Source of the DNA: Gnetum montanum
Lineage: Eukaryota > Streptophyta > Gnetopsida > Gnetales > Gnetaceae
DNA: 64,000 bases
NCBI GenBank assembly: GCA_015680685.1
Contig: MNCI01004877.1
Coordinates: forward strand, 115,850 to 179,849
Reading direction: 5' to 3'
Shown here: positions 1 to 11,790 of the stretch, in pieces
Position numbering within the stretch: position 1 is the first letter of the stretch
Layout: every line of letters starts with the position of its first letter
Program-made: the position numbers and the translations under genes
Notes under the pieces: model-generated
Databases searched by the model: none
Told to the model about the DNA's origin: nothing
Seen by the model: the letters and a program-made list of their open reading frames with translations, nothing else

Positions 1-81
1 AAGTCATTTGTAGTTTACACGCAACGCAATCATTACATTTCTCACAACCGCACGCCGCAACAGCACACACACATACTCACA

Positions 82-1850
82 TTAACTACTGAGTTTATTT
101 GGAGGTATCTGGGCCTTGGTGTTGCCAGAGACCATCAGGCACCTAAATCCTGTTCGAGGACACTCGTTGGCGGTTGCGTCCCAAACGGTCGCCAACAGGT
201 TTGTGGTCTTGGCTTCCTTGGCTACAATAGTGTTGTCTTGTTTGCTCTTTTCTTTATCTCTTTGAGTGTGTTGATTTTTATATGATATATAGGCTAGATC
301 ATGGTTGGCCTCTATGACATCCTCTATGTTTTTGGTTTGTGAGAATGCTTGGCTAAGAGACCATGGATCAAGGTAGTAAAGTTTTGACTTGATGAATTCA
401 TTAACTACTTCCTTGAATATGGCTAACAAGTGGGCTTTGGCCATGGGCTTTGGTATTTCATTCAGTAGTCCATTCCACCACTGAATGAATTTCTACATAG
501 GTTCTAAGGTCCCTTACTTGACCTTCATGAGTTGGTCAAGCATTGTGTCAAGCTTCAAGTTATACTTGAAGCAGTTGACAAACTAGGCTACTAAGTCTTC
601 CAGAAGGGATATAGATCCTCTTGGTAATGTGCGATACTAATTGAGTGCTTTTCCAATCAAAGACATAGGGAAAATCCTCATGATGGTATGAGGCCATGGT
701 TGCAAGAGCAAACATTTAGATTGAAAGGTAAGTGTTAGGGTTACCTTCTCCATTATATTTGCTAAATTGTGGAATGAGGACACTAGGAGGAAATGTCAAG
801 GGTTGGACTACAAGACTTATGAAATCATCCTAGTAGAAGTTCATAATCTTGATGGTTTATGTGGTAGAGGCTTTAAGCCTCTTCAATTCCTCTACTAGGT
901 CTTAAATCATTTGGAAGGCTTCATTGAAGCCCTGTGATGACCCCACAGTTTGTGAGGTTTGTACATAAGGTGGTGGTATATGTTGTGAGGCTTGTGGCCT
1001 CGCTATGGGTTGCATGATAGAAGGAAAAGTTTGCACTATGATTGTGGCTTGTGGTCCAAACAAAGAAAAAGATGTTTGTGCCAGTACTTGAGGCACAAAT
1101 GGAAAAAAATGTAGTGTGCGATCCTTGTGTTGTCGGGGATCTCATGGTGGACACCATATGAGTAGTTATCAGATTTGTGGTGGTAAAACCCACCATTGAT
1201 GGTTTTGTATTTCATGGCTATGTTGCAAATGACATTAATATGTTATAGTTTGTTGTTTGCAGCATTGACTAAGTGTGATGTGTTGCTACAACTAGCATGA
1301 GATTTACTGTAGTAGGGTGCAGAGAAGTGGAAGATGGTGGCACCATGCCCGTGGAGAAAACAAAAGCATTAGGAGAAGGTTTTATGACATTGGGGGATGT
1401 TCAGGTGAATAGCTCTCCAAGGATGGTTTTAGGTTCAAATTTTTCCCTAAATTCATCCTTTTCTTCTTATTATTACCCAAAGGTAGGCTAGTAATCTTCC
1501 TCCTCTACGACAATCAACTAGGCTAGGATGCTAGAATAGACATCGTTTAGAGGAATTTCTTCATATGAGGAAGGGATGTATTCTTTCCCACCCCAGTGTA
1601 TGAGCTTAAACTCCCTCTTGGCTTTAGCTTTAATTTGGAAAATTAGCATACCAACCTAAATTTTGACACAAATAAAGTTATACCAATTTTCATTTATAAT
1701 TGAAAAATCAGTTCTCTTTCCTCTGACTCTCAAAGATCACCTACACCTAATGACTGTAAGGTCTTTGGGATCATACACCCTCATGACTTGTTGGTTATGA
1801 TCTTCACCAATGAAGGTGAAGGGCAATTTGATGGATTTTTGAAAAGACAT
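82..1850 (-). pseudogene. Ty3/gypsy gag remnant
   Basis: Decayed gag polyprotein of a Ty3/gypsy retrotransposon, read leftwards from a probable ATG at 1850-1848 (start Met-Ser-Phe-Gln-Lys). A Pro/Gln-rich stretch lies at about 900-1100. The retrotransposon-gag domain follows at about 450-900, with the family's typical order: target-like 'FSKYNGEGNPN', then 'SLIGKALN', stop, 'YRTLPRGSI', later 'KFIQWWNGL'. A longer open stretch (82-444) continues the C-terminal part. The frame changes at least twice. Stops sit where Trp or Gln is expected, for example after 'GKALN' and before 'KFIQ'. Protease and pol would lie left of the window. Family assignment is from motif order only; function is lost. 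Confidence 0.7.
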
Positions 1851-3068
1851 GGTTATAGTGCTGATAATTGCTTAAGAATAGGGTATAAATGTTAAGATAA
1901 GAGTAAATTCTAGTGAATGGAATCTAAAAACTCATAGAAGAAATAAAAATGAAAAAAAATGATATGATTAGTAAAATTAGTAAATTGGGGATAAGGGCGG
2001 TTTACCCCTTTACCAAAAATAGAATATTATTAGCATTGGCTTTAAACCTCCCTCAAGTTGGCTTTTCAAGTGCCTCTACGCAGGGTATGGTAAGGGGGAA
2101 AGAAGGGGGTGAGATAATGGAAATATCAAACCTTCTTATTCCAACATTGGAAAGAAGGGGGAAAGTTTGAAGACCAAAATGAAAACTTGGTAGTTTCCAA
2201 AGATAGTTTTGGCAAGTTTTCAACTTTCATCAAAAAGGAAAAAAAAAGTGGGCTTGGTTGGTATGGAAACCAACGTTGGTTTTTGTAACAAAGATTATGG
2301 CAATAAAAATCAAATGTTTACCAAGGCTTCCACGCTGGCTTTGTTCTAGGAATTTACAACAGATGTTGTGAAATTCCAGCACACAAACCACCTACAACCT
2401 CTATGTTAAGGTTTCTACCAGAGAAAGGGGGGTGGGGAGGGAGGGGAGGGAGGAGAAGGAAATGTGGGATTCCTTTGGAGTTTTGAGTTAAAAATGGTTT
2501 TTGACTTGCAACAAAAGTAGATCTAGTTGTAAAATTAGTTTTAACCTTCACCAACATTGGCCTTCCAACTGCTTCTACACTAGGTATGGGAGAGGGGGGA
2601 AAGAAGGGGAGGTGAGATGATGGGAATCTCACACCTTCTACCTCAATGTTGATGTGGGGAAAGGTTGAAAACCCAAAGTGGAAAGTTAGTATTTCTCCAC
2701 TAAAATTGGTTCCAAGTAGCTACTAATTCTTTCAGCTTGGAAAAATGAGGGGGAAATTTAACTCATGAATAAGTTAAACCACCCACTTTTAGAAGCTAAA
2801 AAATAGACTTTTGGCAATAAAAACAATGGGGGAAAGAGATATCAATGCTGGCTTCGGATGTTAAAATTCACAACAAGTGCTATGAAAAACTAAAGCCCAA
2901 CCACTTGCAACTTCCATGCTACATTTTTTGTCATAGGGAGAAGACCAAAGTTCATTTTTAAGGGTTTTGGTTGCAAAAAATGAAGGTAAAGCTTGCAAAT
3001 GGCAATGAAAATAATAGATCTAGCTATAGAATTTAGGTGAAGGCCCTCCTTCTAGCACCAAGAAAAAT
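1851..3068 (-). repeat. Retrotransposon 5' leader with ~510-bp direct repeat
   Basis: Untranslated leader between the gag start and the putative primer-binding site. It holds two diverged direct copies of one segment, about 2036-2260 and 2545-2800. Both contain a purine-rich block ('gggggaaagaaggggg'-like) followed by a text similar to 'ccttcttattccaacattgg'. No protein is recognisable. A primer-binding-site candidate lies at 3042-3060 (minus strand TGGTGCTAGAAGGAGGG); it does not match a primer tRNA that I can name. Confidence 0.45.
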
Positions 3069-4700
3069 TGTTGCAACCAAAAACCTTGATTACTAGAATA
3101 GAAACCAAGGATCCTCAACATAAGCAATTCCTCAACCCCAAACACCTAGGGCCTTTATGATAAATATATGATTCGGGGCACTCCAATCGATTTAGCAGAT
3201 CAACTAGGGACTTGGAAGATGTAAAATGTCAAAATATGAATAGATCCAAATAATGCACAAATAATAAATTTATCCTTGAAAGCAAAACTCAAAACTTAAA
3301 ACTTTATTGAGAAAACAAGAAAAAATAAGTTAGAGAAATGTCTACAAATGGTGCTTGGATGAGCATAAAAGGAGATCCACTTGTATGAGATTTCAAAGCC
3401 CATTGAATTTGAGATGATTCACTCCATGATATAGGTTCCATGTCACTCTTAATGCTATATAACCTTCTTTTACTACTATAACCCTAGATCTGCAATTAGA
3501 GTCACTCAAGGCTATAATGCTTCCATGCTAGGGTTCAAGAGAATGTAAATATGGGAACTTACAAGAGCTCTTAAGTGCTTGAAAATGCCCCAAGTGTGGA
3601 GTTGTGAAAAATGGCTGAACTTTGATGAGGATTTTCTTGTCAAAAAATGCTCCACTTTGTTAACAATGCTCAACTAAAATGCTTAACTTGCTGAAAATTT
3701 TGGAATTGCAGACCTCTCAATGGTTTTGGAGCCTAGCTTTTATAGGGTCTTTGGGCCATAAATGGGGCTACAAATTGGCTATGATTGGGGTGCAAATTGG
3801 CTACAAATTTGATGTAATTTTGCTACAAATTGGCTGCCAAATTTAGGTGAAATGGACACCCAAATTTGGGGGGTTACTAAACATAGTAAGTGCTTCCCCC
3901 ATGGCCATTCCATTTACTAAAAATAGTAACCATGACATCCCTTCCATGCTGAGCTCTCCACCATGCTTGTTGATGTGGTTGGTCAATGTTGAAGTGCATA
4001 ACTTGATGAATTTTTCTTCTTGTGGTTTCCATGGTGGGGGTTTGAATTTTCCACTCTAAGGGGGAAACTTTCTAGGCTAGGGGGAAAGTTTCCAAGCTAG
4101 GGAAAACTCTCTAGGTTGGGGGAAAACTTTCTAGTTTGAGGGGAAAGTTGCCAAAATGTTTCTTTGGTCTCCACATTGAATGGGAAAATTTTTTTAAACT
4201 CCCCCACCCTTCCACGTTGGGGGGGGGGGGGGGGGGGGGGGGGTGTGTGGAGGGGGTGGGGGTATGTGAGATCTACCCCCCTACATGTGTTTTCAGCATA
4301 GAAAAATGTCTTACCCCCATAAAACCCATCAAATTACTTTTGTTGGCATTCCAAAAGGCATTTTTGACCCTCCCCACCTCCCTCCCCTCTCGTAAGCCAA
4401 AATATAGACACTAGATGACTTTTTTCACTTGGGAAATGAGGCTTTGACCACTTATGAGGCATTTTTCAATTCTAAAGTATAAAGTATGTGAAATTTCCCA
4501 TTGTGGGTTACAATTTTCACATTTACAATGAAATTTTGCCTTGGGTTCCAAGAGGTGAAAGCTATATGATGAAGATTGGTTATAACATGCAAAATTTTGT
4601 GGTGTTTCACTTAAGATCACTATGGCATGTCATTAGTTACACTGCCAGAGTCAGTGTCTTAAGGGGGGTAGAAAGGTCGTTAAGATTTAGATAATGCGAT
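3069..4700 (-). repeat. Probable LTR and flanking low-complexity DNA
   Basis: Right of the primer-site candidate the plus strand begins TGTTGCAACC, as an LTR end should, so the 5' LTR of the gag element probably starts at 3069. Its outer end could not be fixed because no second LTR is in the window. The stretch contains G-rich tandem phrases around 4060-4150 ('gggggaaactttctagg'-like, repeated three to four times) and a 25-G run at 4219-4243. No coding sequence is recognised. Confidence 0.3.
4219..4243 (+). repeat. Poly-G tract (25 G)
   Basis: Uninterrupted run of 25 guanines, followed at once by further G-rich sequence (gtgtgtggagggggtggggg). Such a run can form G-quadruplexes and is prone to length error in cloning and sequencing, so its true length is uncertain. 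Confidence 0.95.
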
Positions 4701-4966
4701 TAATATTACTAAATTAAATAATGTAACTAAATATTACCAAAATTAGTTGAAGAATTAGTTGATTTATCAATATTATTTGATCATCAGTCAACAAATTAGT
4801 TGTTGTACCAGTTGATGAAAAATAATGATCTTTAATGATCAAGAAGATGTATATTAATTCATCTTGTAGTTAAATCATATAGCAGAATAACATCAAGACT
4901 CAAAATCTCATTTCAACAAGATGTCTGATACCCATGAAGAGAAATGATCCAGTAGAGGATCCAAAA

Positions 4967-6076
4967 ATGAGAATGAAAGTTGCAACATACAACGTGTTTG
5001 CAAGATCCATAGTGAGAGAGAAACAACATTTGCTATGTTCACCATGGGCCTTGGATTGGCACAAATATTGATACTCATGCATCTTAGCAGAGTTAAAAGA
5101 TTTGGATGCTAATGTTTTATGCATACAAGAAGCCTTGCCATGGGAATTTCTATACTAATTTCAACCCAACTTAGGAAAGATAGGGTATAGAGGTATTTAT
5201 AGGCAAAAAGATTCTTGCAAAAGTTCTTCTTTTGAACCATACAGATTAGCATATTGCAAGAATCACAACATGGATGGTTGTGTAGTCTTTTATAAAGAAT
5301 CCAAGTTTGAATTGATACAAAGATTTGAATGAAGGCTACAAAATATGATTTTTGAAATTCCAAAATCTCAAACCATGGAAAAGAAAAAATAGTCAAGATT
5401 TTGGAAAAATCACATATCCTTAACATTGATTCTAAAAGTCCATCTATCAAGAAGATTTATATGCATAGTTAACAAACATCTAATTGACAAACCAACATGT
5501 GTAGATGTTAGACTATGTTAAGGAGCATAATTGATTAAGAAAATAAAAGAAAGTTTGAAGAATAAATTATTCCTAAGCTATACTAATCCAATTTCATTTA
5601 TTCTTTGTAGAGACTTTAATGCAAAAGATATAAGTGGAGTTTATCAATTCTTAAAATATGGATGTGTAAACGAATCGTTGGAAGATAAACTTAATTTAAA
5701 GAAGATGTTTCCATCAATTCAATGTACAATTTCATTGGCCAATGCATATTCTAGTTATTTTGAATCTTCAAGAGATAAATTAGATTACAAAATTCAAGGA
5801 TAGATGATGTTGATGGATAGTGCTCATCAAGAATCACAGTATTCTACTATGATTAATGAGGATGGATCAATAGAATTCTTCATTAAGATCCTAGATTATA
5901 TTTGGTACATTGTTCAATTCTTCTAGGTTACCAAATTACTAGAATTAATTTCTAAAGAAGAAGTTAAGAAGAGTCAAGATTAAGCTTTGCCATCCCAAAC
6001 AAGACCATTTGATCATATACCACGTATGGCAACATTACAATTACTTCCATTAGTTCATAAGGTTGATCAAGAGTAG
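4967..6076 (+). pseudogene. CCR4-like EEP-family nuclease pseudogene
   Basis: A 370-codon frame related to the CCR4-type deadenylase branch of the exonuclease-endonuclease-phosphatase family, which removes poly(A) tails or processes RNA. Landmarks in order: 'VATYNVFARS' (first catalytic strand with Asn), 'CSPWALDWHKY', 'DANVLCIQEA' (metal-binding Glu), 'NMDGCVVFYK', 'FILCRDFNA' (normally GDFN; Gly changed to Arg), 'KILDYIWY', and 'PFDHIPRM' (normally SDH; Ser changed to Phe). All blocks lie in one reading frame from 4967 to the terminal TAG with no net indel, but nine in-frame stops interrupt it. Several stand where Gln is expected (before 'VTKLL' and before 'ALPS'). No introns are visible over 1.1 kb, which suggests a retrocopy; plant CCR4 genes are normally spliced. 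It is non-functional as read. Confidence 0.8.
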
Positions 6077-6598
6077 GAATTATCTCACACTTACTTTTAT
6101 TTATAATCTTATTATTTTCTTCATTATTTAATTTATATTTTAAATTAGATAAGTAAAATATCTAAGCTAATGGAAAGTTGGGAATAAAGAATTTACCCTA
6201 TCTTCACTTGGGTAACTAGATTCAAGTTGCACTTTGTGTAACTTGGGTTAGGACTAGTGATTGGTGGTTGGTAGATCTTTAATTCACCCTGCCTTGCCAT
6301 CCCAAACAAGACCATCTGATCATATGCCACTTATGGTAGAATTACAATTAATTCCATTAGTTCATAAGATTGATCAAGAGTAGGAATTATCTCACACTTA
6401 CTTTTATTTATAATCTCATTATTTTCTTCATTATTTAATTTATATTTTAAATTAGATAAGTAAAATATCTAAGGTAATGGAAAGTTGGGAATAAAGAATT
6501 TACCCTATCTTCACTTAGGTAACTAGATTCAAGTTGCACTTTGTGTAACTTGGGTTAGGATTGGTGATTGGTGGTTGGTAGATCTTTAATTCACCCCT
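5985..6598 (+). repeat. 307-bp direct tandem duplication
   Basis: Two adjacent copies, about 5985-6291 and 6292-6598, offset by 307 bp. Each holds the last ~30 codons of the CCR4-like frame plus about 210 bp of downstream sequence. They differ by scattered substitutions. The second copy keeps the catalytic-type 'PSDHMPLM' and a normal stop near 6381; the first has 'PFDHIPRM'. Confidence 0.85.
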
Positions 6599-6832
6599 TG
6601 TCATTATTTGAGAAAATGAAATAAGTATTAAGAAAGTAACATTTAATTTCCATATATTTTTTCTCACATATATCTTGTTTGTAGAATAAGTAAGAAACAA
6701 CTTCAAGTTCAAAGGAGAAATCAAATTATTAGAGTGTAGGAGCATAACAGAAGCACTAGAGCTGGAAAAAGATAGGGAACATGGACTCATTCAAGGATGA
6801 ACGAAACCTAAGGAGGGTAGATTGTCATGTCC
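6599..6832 (+). other. Unassigned DNA ending in a polypurine tract
   Basis: AT-rich stretch without a recognisable gene. Its last bases (aaggagggtagat, 6820-6832) form a purine-rich tract directly before an LTR start, as expected for the polypurine tract before the 3' LTR of a plus-strand retrotransposon. Confidence 0.4.
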
Positions 6833-7375
6833 TCATTCCCAAATTATGCTATTGCATAAAGAAGATGGTGTCTCTTCATAATAATTATTATTATTATTGT
6901 AACAAGACACATAAGGGAAGTTGTAATTGAGATCCAAAAGGGTGCATTGTAATAATAGACATGTCTTTTGAGGTAACCCTTGGGGGTTTGACCTAAGGCA
7001 TTTATACGTAGGCTTATAGGTCATGCTAACATGAAGTGATGGAGTTAGTAAGGTAAGTCACGAGAGTCAGGTGAAGTGGGACATGAAGGGAACTGTCCAT
7101 CCCTTTTGGCTGGGTAATAGGCTTAATAATGGTGGTAGTGTTGGACTACCTCTAAGGGATAGATGCCAAAGGAAGAAAATCCCAAAGAACACTCTTAGAG
7201 CATGATCTAGATACACTATTCCATATTAATAAAGCATTCTTTTATTTCTCTTTCTGTACTTTATCTATTATTTCCTTTACACATAATGTCGAATGTTAAA
7301 TATATTTGACATTTGGTATGTTGTCTTCTTAAGCATAATGTCTAATATAATATATATTTGATGTTTTCCATGACA
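6833..7375 (+). repeat. LTR (543 bp), probably a 3' LTR
   Basis: Bounded by a perfect 7-bp inverted repeat, TGTCATG at 6833-6839 and CATGACA at 7369-7375. A polypurine-like tract precedes it, so it reads as the 3' LTR of a plus-strand element. Bases on either side (tagat / ttcga) are not a target duplication, so it is not a clean solo LTR. No matching 5' LTR is in the window. It contains an (ATT)n microsatellite near 6886-6898 and a pyrimidine-rich stretch near 7220-7275. It does not resemble the LTR family at 9704. Confidence 0.65.
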
Positions 7376-9555
7376 TTCGAGAATGGGATGCCACAACTGT
7401 TAAACGTAGTACTCATAAGGATTTGGCTATTGGTAAGGATACTACTACCTTGGTGGTGGCATACCCCATGATTGTGGGTGTTGCCACTACTAGTACTGCT
7501 CATGAGGTTGGGGTAGAGCTCCACTTGGATAGTAGGCTTGCTATTGGTGGAACTACCTATAGATGCATTGAGGATAAGGCAACCTCCTGGGTGTTTGCGT
7601 TCTTGCCAATCTAGGATTGAGAATGTACACCCCAAACTCCTATAAGTGTGACATAATGGGACAACATCCCTTAGGATGCTCATAGTGGTAGATGTCACAT
7701 CCACCATCATCATTTATTTTGAACCTCATAACCTCTTTAACAGCAACCACTTTACCCTTACTCCTTTGGTGGATACATTTAGCTTCTTTCATTCTCCTTT
7801 AGTCACAAATGCTACCTTGCTCTTTGGACTCTTTTATAATTCTAAGAGCATTTTTGAATTTTCCATCTAAAGAATCCGACATTTAATCTACCTTGGCTGA
7901 TATTTTAGAAACAAATTTTTGGATTAGTAAGGTTTTACGTTACACCACTTCATCAACTAGTGCCTCCTTCTTGTTATCACAGAATCAAACTTCCCTTTTT
8001 TGAATGGAAGGATCTTGATAGTAGTCCTCCACACTTTTCCTTCTCTACAACTCACCTTCTTTTTTGACCACCTACTCAATCAACCTTTGGATTTGATTAT
8101 CTTTAAGTTCTAAAAGTTTCCCTTGGGCATAGATCCCAAGAGTTCTTCTTGTTTATATACAGATCCCATTTATGATATGGTAGATTTGCTCCCTTTGAGA
8201 AAAGCCATGGCCAAGGTAGGTGTGCAACAAAGAGTAATATCTACACATGGCCACATCCAAGGATTCATGTGTTCCTTGTTTTCACCCTTGGATTTGCTTT
8301 CTCGGATTGGACACCTGAGAGTATATTTGATACTTGTCGTTGAAGAGCTCAAGCATCATACTCCATCATCTAATTGATTCTAGTTCTAAGGACTGGTACC
8401 AACTTTTAGCATCCATAATGAGCATCCTTGAGAGTAGATTTAACTTTTGCCATTCATTTTCCATGTTCTACAAGGCACAAACATTGTGAAAGGCTTGAAG
8501 ATGATTTTTTGGATCTAAGTTCTATCCCCCTTTAAACTTAGGGATATTGTTCATATCCAACCATTTGATTCTACTATCTTTTAGATGCCTTTTTGGGATT
8601 TTCATGACCTCTACAATGTTTAGCATATTTATTGTTGCAAACAAAGGCTCATCATAGTCATAGCCCCTATGATGGCCATGATGCCTATGATGTCCTTTGT
8701 TGTCCCTTCTTTCATGGTGGTAGGCTTCCCTTGATTGTCCATGCCCCTAATCTATACTACTCTGGTGGACCCTACAATTATCTTTGTCCCATCGATCAAC
8801 TCCATCATAATCAAGTCCTCTTTAGCTTCAATCGAAGCTAAAGGAGGAAGAAGATGAGGATGTTAAAGGTGAAGAGGGAGGAGAACTAGCATCAACACAA
8901 TGCCTACTACCCCCTCTTCTTTGATCATGGCCATGATTATCATTTGTATCATCATAGTGGTTCTTGTCCTATTTCTTGCCTTGACTGCCATCTTTGGAGC
9001 CCCCATGGTCCTAGAACCTATTCTTCCTTGAACTAGGATTATTTATAGTGGACTGTAAGTTCTAGTTAAGGGTCCCCTCATCAAAGACAACGGGAGGAGA
9101 GTTAGTAAATTGAGAACCCTTAGAAAAGGGATCCTCTCCTTCTTTCTAGCCTAGCAGGAATAAGAGGTTTGTGATCTGTTTTCCCTTCGATGCTTCATAA
9201 TGCATCTCCTATTGTCGATATTTCTTGTGTTGTGCCTCAGTGGGATGATAATCCCAATAGTCATGGTCCTACACAATGTATTCAACATTAAGCCCTTGGA
9301 TATGCAATCTCATGAGAGTTTGGAGTAGCATTATAGGAACTAATCAATTGAGCAACAACACAATGTTGCCCTCCATGTCCCTCCATCACAACTATTCACC
9401 CTAATGCAGAATGAAGGTGAAATCTGGCACATACTCATTGGGATGAGTATATATCACTCTGCATTGTTGGGACACTGGTGGTTTTGATCCCTTGTGCCTT
9501 GATTGGAAGTATGCTCAAACAATGGCAAAGATTCAACCTTGTGAGAAGAGGACAT
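7376..9555 (-). pseudogene. Ty3/gypsy gag remnant A
   Basis: Decayed gag of the LTR family that ends at 10534, read leftwards from a probable ATG at 9555-9553 (Met-Ser-Ser-Ser-His-Lys). At 8390-8640 it gives 'YDEPLFATINMLNI', 'NNIPKFKGG' and 'NLDPKNHLQAFHNV', then 'LLSRMLIMDAKSWYQSL'. At 8130-8380 it gives 'LGHGFSQREQIYHIINGI'. The same blocks occur in remnant B (13241-15423), so both are one family. Many stops and frame changes are present; no protease or reverse transcriptase is seen, and its left end abuts the unrelated LTR at 6833-7375. Confidence 0.65.
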
Positions 9556-9683
9556 TTTAGTTGGAAGGAAAAATATTGTACTTTTACTATTATTATTATT
9601 ATTAATGATTGTGAGTTTAAGGTTTGTCACAATGTCATTGAATAAGTTCGCTAACTCCTAGCTAGCACACGTAGCTAACTAAA

Positions 9684-9702
9684 GTCCCCAGCAACGATGC
9701 TA
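9684..9702 (-). other. Primer-binding site, element A
   Basis: Minus strand reads TAGCATCGTTGCTGGGGAC, ending two bases from the LTR start at 9704. It resembles the TGGCGCCGTTGCCGGGG-type primer site common in plant Ty3/gypsy elements, decayed by transitions. Confidence 0.5.
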
Positions 9703-9703
9703 A

Positions 9704-10534
9704 TGATAAGCAACGAGTAGTCTCTACGCCTAACCATACGAATCACTAGCATTTGCTAAGCAATCTAGTCAAATTTTGTAAACTTTAGCTCTTTAAGTAC
9801 TTAGTCTAGGAAGTGAATTTGACATATGTGATCATTTTCTTCTTAGTTTCACTTGTGAAATGCAAGTGTATGGCTAAGTGTAACTGAGGCATATAATTTT
9901 TATCATTTAAATTACCTAAGTGCTAGAAAATAAAGTAATTAAATGTTTAATTAATCTAATAACTAGTTAATATCTTAACTAATCCTAACATAAGCATTCG
10001 TTCCTAGTGTCTGTACACATCTTGAACACATTGCAATGCTACTAGATTACCAAGCATTAAGCGCTACTTAGATTACCAAGCATTAATGTATGCTTGAAGT
10101 GGTTGTACTTATGTGTATTAATTAATAACTATTTAATTAATTAATTTGATGCATTAAAGTAAATTGCTCAAATGATAAGTGCATTTAAAGTAAACATTAA
10201 GCTAATTCCAAATGTTGTAAGGTTTGTGAAGAAAGCTCATGTTTATTACTAGTCACACTAAGGTACTCAAGTACATCAGTGTTCAAATAAAGATCCGTAC
10301 ACTTCTCATTCCTACTATGAGCACTTGGAAAATATTCTAACTGTCAAATGAACAAAATGCAAGAGCTTCGCTAGGATACTAACTATGGAATGCCATAAAT
10401 GTGGTTGGTGAGCACATAGTTATAGGCAAAGATAAACACTATGTTGATAGGGTCACATCAATGCATTAAACCACGCATCAATGTGATTGCATCGATGACA
10501 TCCCATCAATGCAACTAAGGAAGATGCTTCATCA
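9704..10534 (-). repeat. 5' LTR of gypsy element A (831 bp)
   Basis: Plus strand starts TGATAAGCAACG and ends GCTTCATCA, the same TGAT...ATCA ends as the LTRs at 15552-16404 and 44507-45409. Internal blocks are shared with them, for example 'taagcattcgttcctag' and 'gattaccaagcatt'. On the minus strand a decayed TATA-like site (gcctataac, near 10425) marks the U3/R region. The mate LTR is not in the window. Confidence 0.7.
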
Positions 10535-10664
10535 AGAGGTAATTAGTTAAACTCAAAAGTTCACTATCTGTTTGCTTTACTCTCAATGAGATGTTGCATT
10601 TTTATTAGTAGGACTCGTTTGACTTTACATCATCTTGGAGTAGAAAGTGGAAGATAGATATAAA

Positions 10665-10815
10665 TTCCTAGATAAGAACAATATGTAGGCTATGTGGTTT
10701 AATAGATCTTGAGGATGAGCAGCATGTTTTTCATAGTTGCCCTTTGACTGAACATTTAAGACAAACATATAATATTGTAGCAAAAGACTTATATGATCTT
10801 TTCTTGTTAGATCTA
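10665..10815 (+). pseudogene. Retroelement C-terminal zinc-motif fragment, copy A
   Basis: Plus-strand translation gives 'RTICRLCGLIDLEDEQHVFH' followed by 'SCPLTEHLRQ', a Cys-x2-Cys...His-x3-Cys pattern with an acidic 'EDE' before the His. This layout is typical of the tail of non-LTR retrotransposon reverse transcriptases. No reverse transcriptase core is next to it. A second copy lies at 16425-16575. Confidence 0.4.
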
Positions 10816-11491
10816 GTGTTCATTGGCCTTTTTTGAGTTAGTATTTAATTTTTAGGATACAAATGTAATATTTGTCCTATAGATATTTTGGGTCTTTCAG
10901 ATATAATAAAAACTTAGTTTTAGTATCATATTGTGTAATTTTGTAAACTTGCTTTGAATTAGAGTAAAGAATGTATTCTTGAATATTTTACATATATTAA
11001 GAAATGAAATTTCCTCATGAAAACTTTTTATATTTTGGATTATCAACATCATGTTTTTGGAATATGTATCTATTGTGATTTTAGAGGGATTACAAGTGTA
11101 TGCTATAAATTGACAAATAACTTTAACTTGTAAGGGCATCATATCTATTTGAGGAAGCATAATATCATGTAGTGTTTATCTCTTCACTTTGAATTATTCT
11201 AACTAGGAAAGCTTCTTAATTTATATTATTTGTCTCTAATATATATTGGCTAGACATGTGATTTTTATGGTAAATAAGGCTTTTATTTCACTTGACTTCT
11301 TAAGTAATGCATTGGTACCATTTGTAATTTTAGGAGCATTGTAAGCCAAGATATGTACAAAAGAAAGTTGTGTCCACCTACTTGTTTCATGTAGCAGAAT
11401 TGTATGCTATATTATTTATTCTACAAATCGTGATTTCAATTTTTATAGGTTAACTTTTTTTTCTTGAAAGGTCAAATTTTAAAATTAATAA

Positions 11492-11600
11492 TGTGTTGGC
11501 CTAGTGGTAAGGATCTTGGCTTAGTAACCCTAGGTCATAGATTTGATTCTACTAAGGAGTATTAAGTTATAAATGTTGGGTTGTACTTATGTTTCACTTA
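11492..11600 (+). repeat. tRNA-derived SINE, copy A
   Basis: Starts gtgttggcctagtggtaagg, a good RNA polymerase III A box (TGGCCTAGTGG), and has a decayed B box about 40 bp later (atagatttgattcta). A tRNA gene is unlikely: I cannot fold an acceptor stem and the homologous copy at 17246 has diverged freely. Its 3' end is not defined. Confidence 0.5.
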
Positions 11601-11790
11601 TTTTACGTTTCAATACTTTCAAATCATAAAAATTGCTAAAAATGTTACAACATTCTTACTAAAAGTTAGCATTAAAATATAAAGTAAATCTGAATACTAT
11701 TTCCAATTATAATTACATATTGAATTGGTAATCGATATTGTTGTATTGTACAACCATGTTTTAAGAAAATTTTCAAAACCTCTAAGTACA

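Larger units (their letters stand above)
10535..11790. other. 3' flank of NLR copy A (duplicated in copy B)
   Basis: From about 10640 this DNA is collinear with 16405-17557 and partly with 53780-54350, so it was duplicated together with the NLR 3' end. It carries a retroelement tail fragment (10665-10810) and a SINE (11492-11600). A minus-strand frame of about 87 codons is kept in both copies (10897-11160 and 16649-16915) but matches nothing I know. Positions 10535-10640 have no counterpart in copy B. Confidence 0.6.

Noticed and set aside
4136-4414. Plus-strand frame through the poly-G tract
   Set aside because: Open only because the G run encodes Gly; no relation to any protein.
6833-7375. 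3' LTR of gag element A
   Set aside because: Its ends and content differ from the LTR at 9704-10534, and its polypurine tract indicates the opposite strand.
7342-7713. Protein gene on either strand at 7.3-7.9 kb
   Set aside because: Open frames on both strands lack family motifs; the position is the C-terminal end of gag remnant A.
11492-11565. Functional tRNA gene
   Set aside because: A and B boxes are present but there is no foldable acceptor stem and the duplicate diverged freely; a SINE head explains it.
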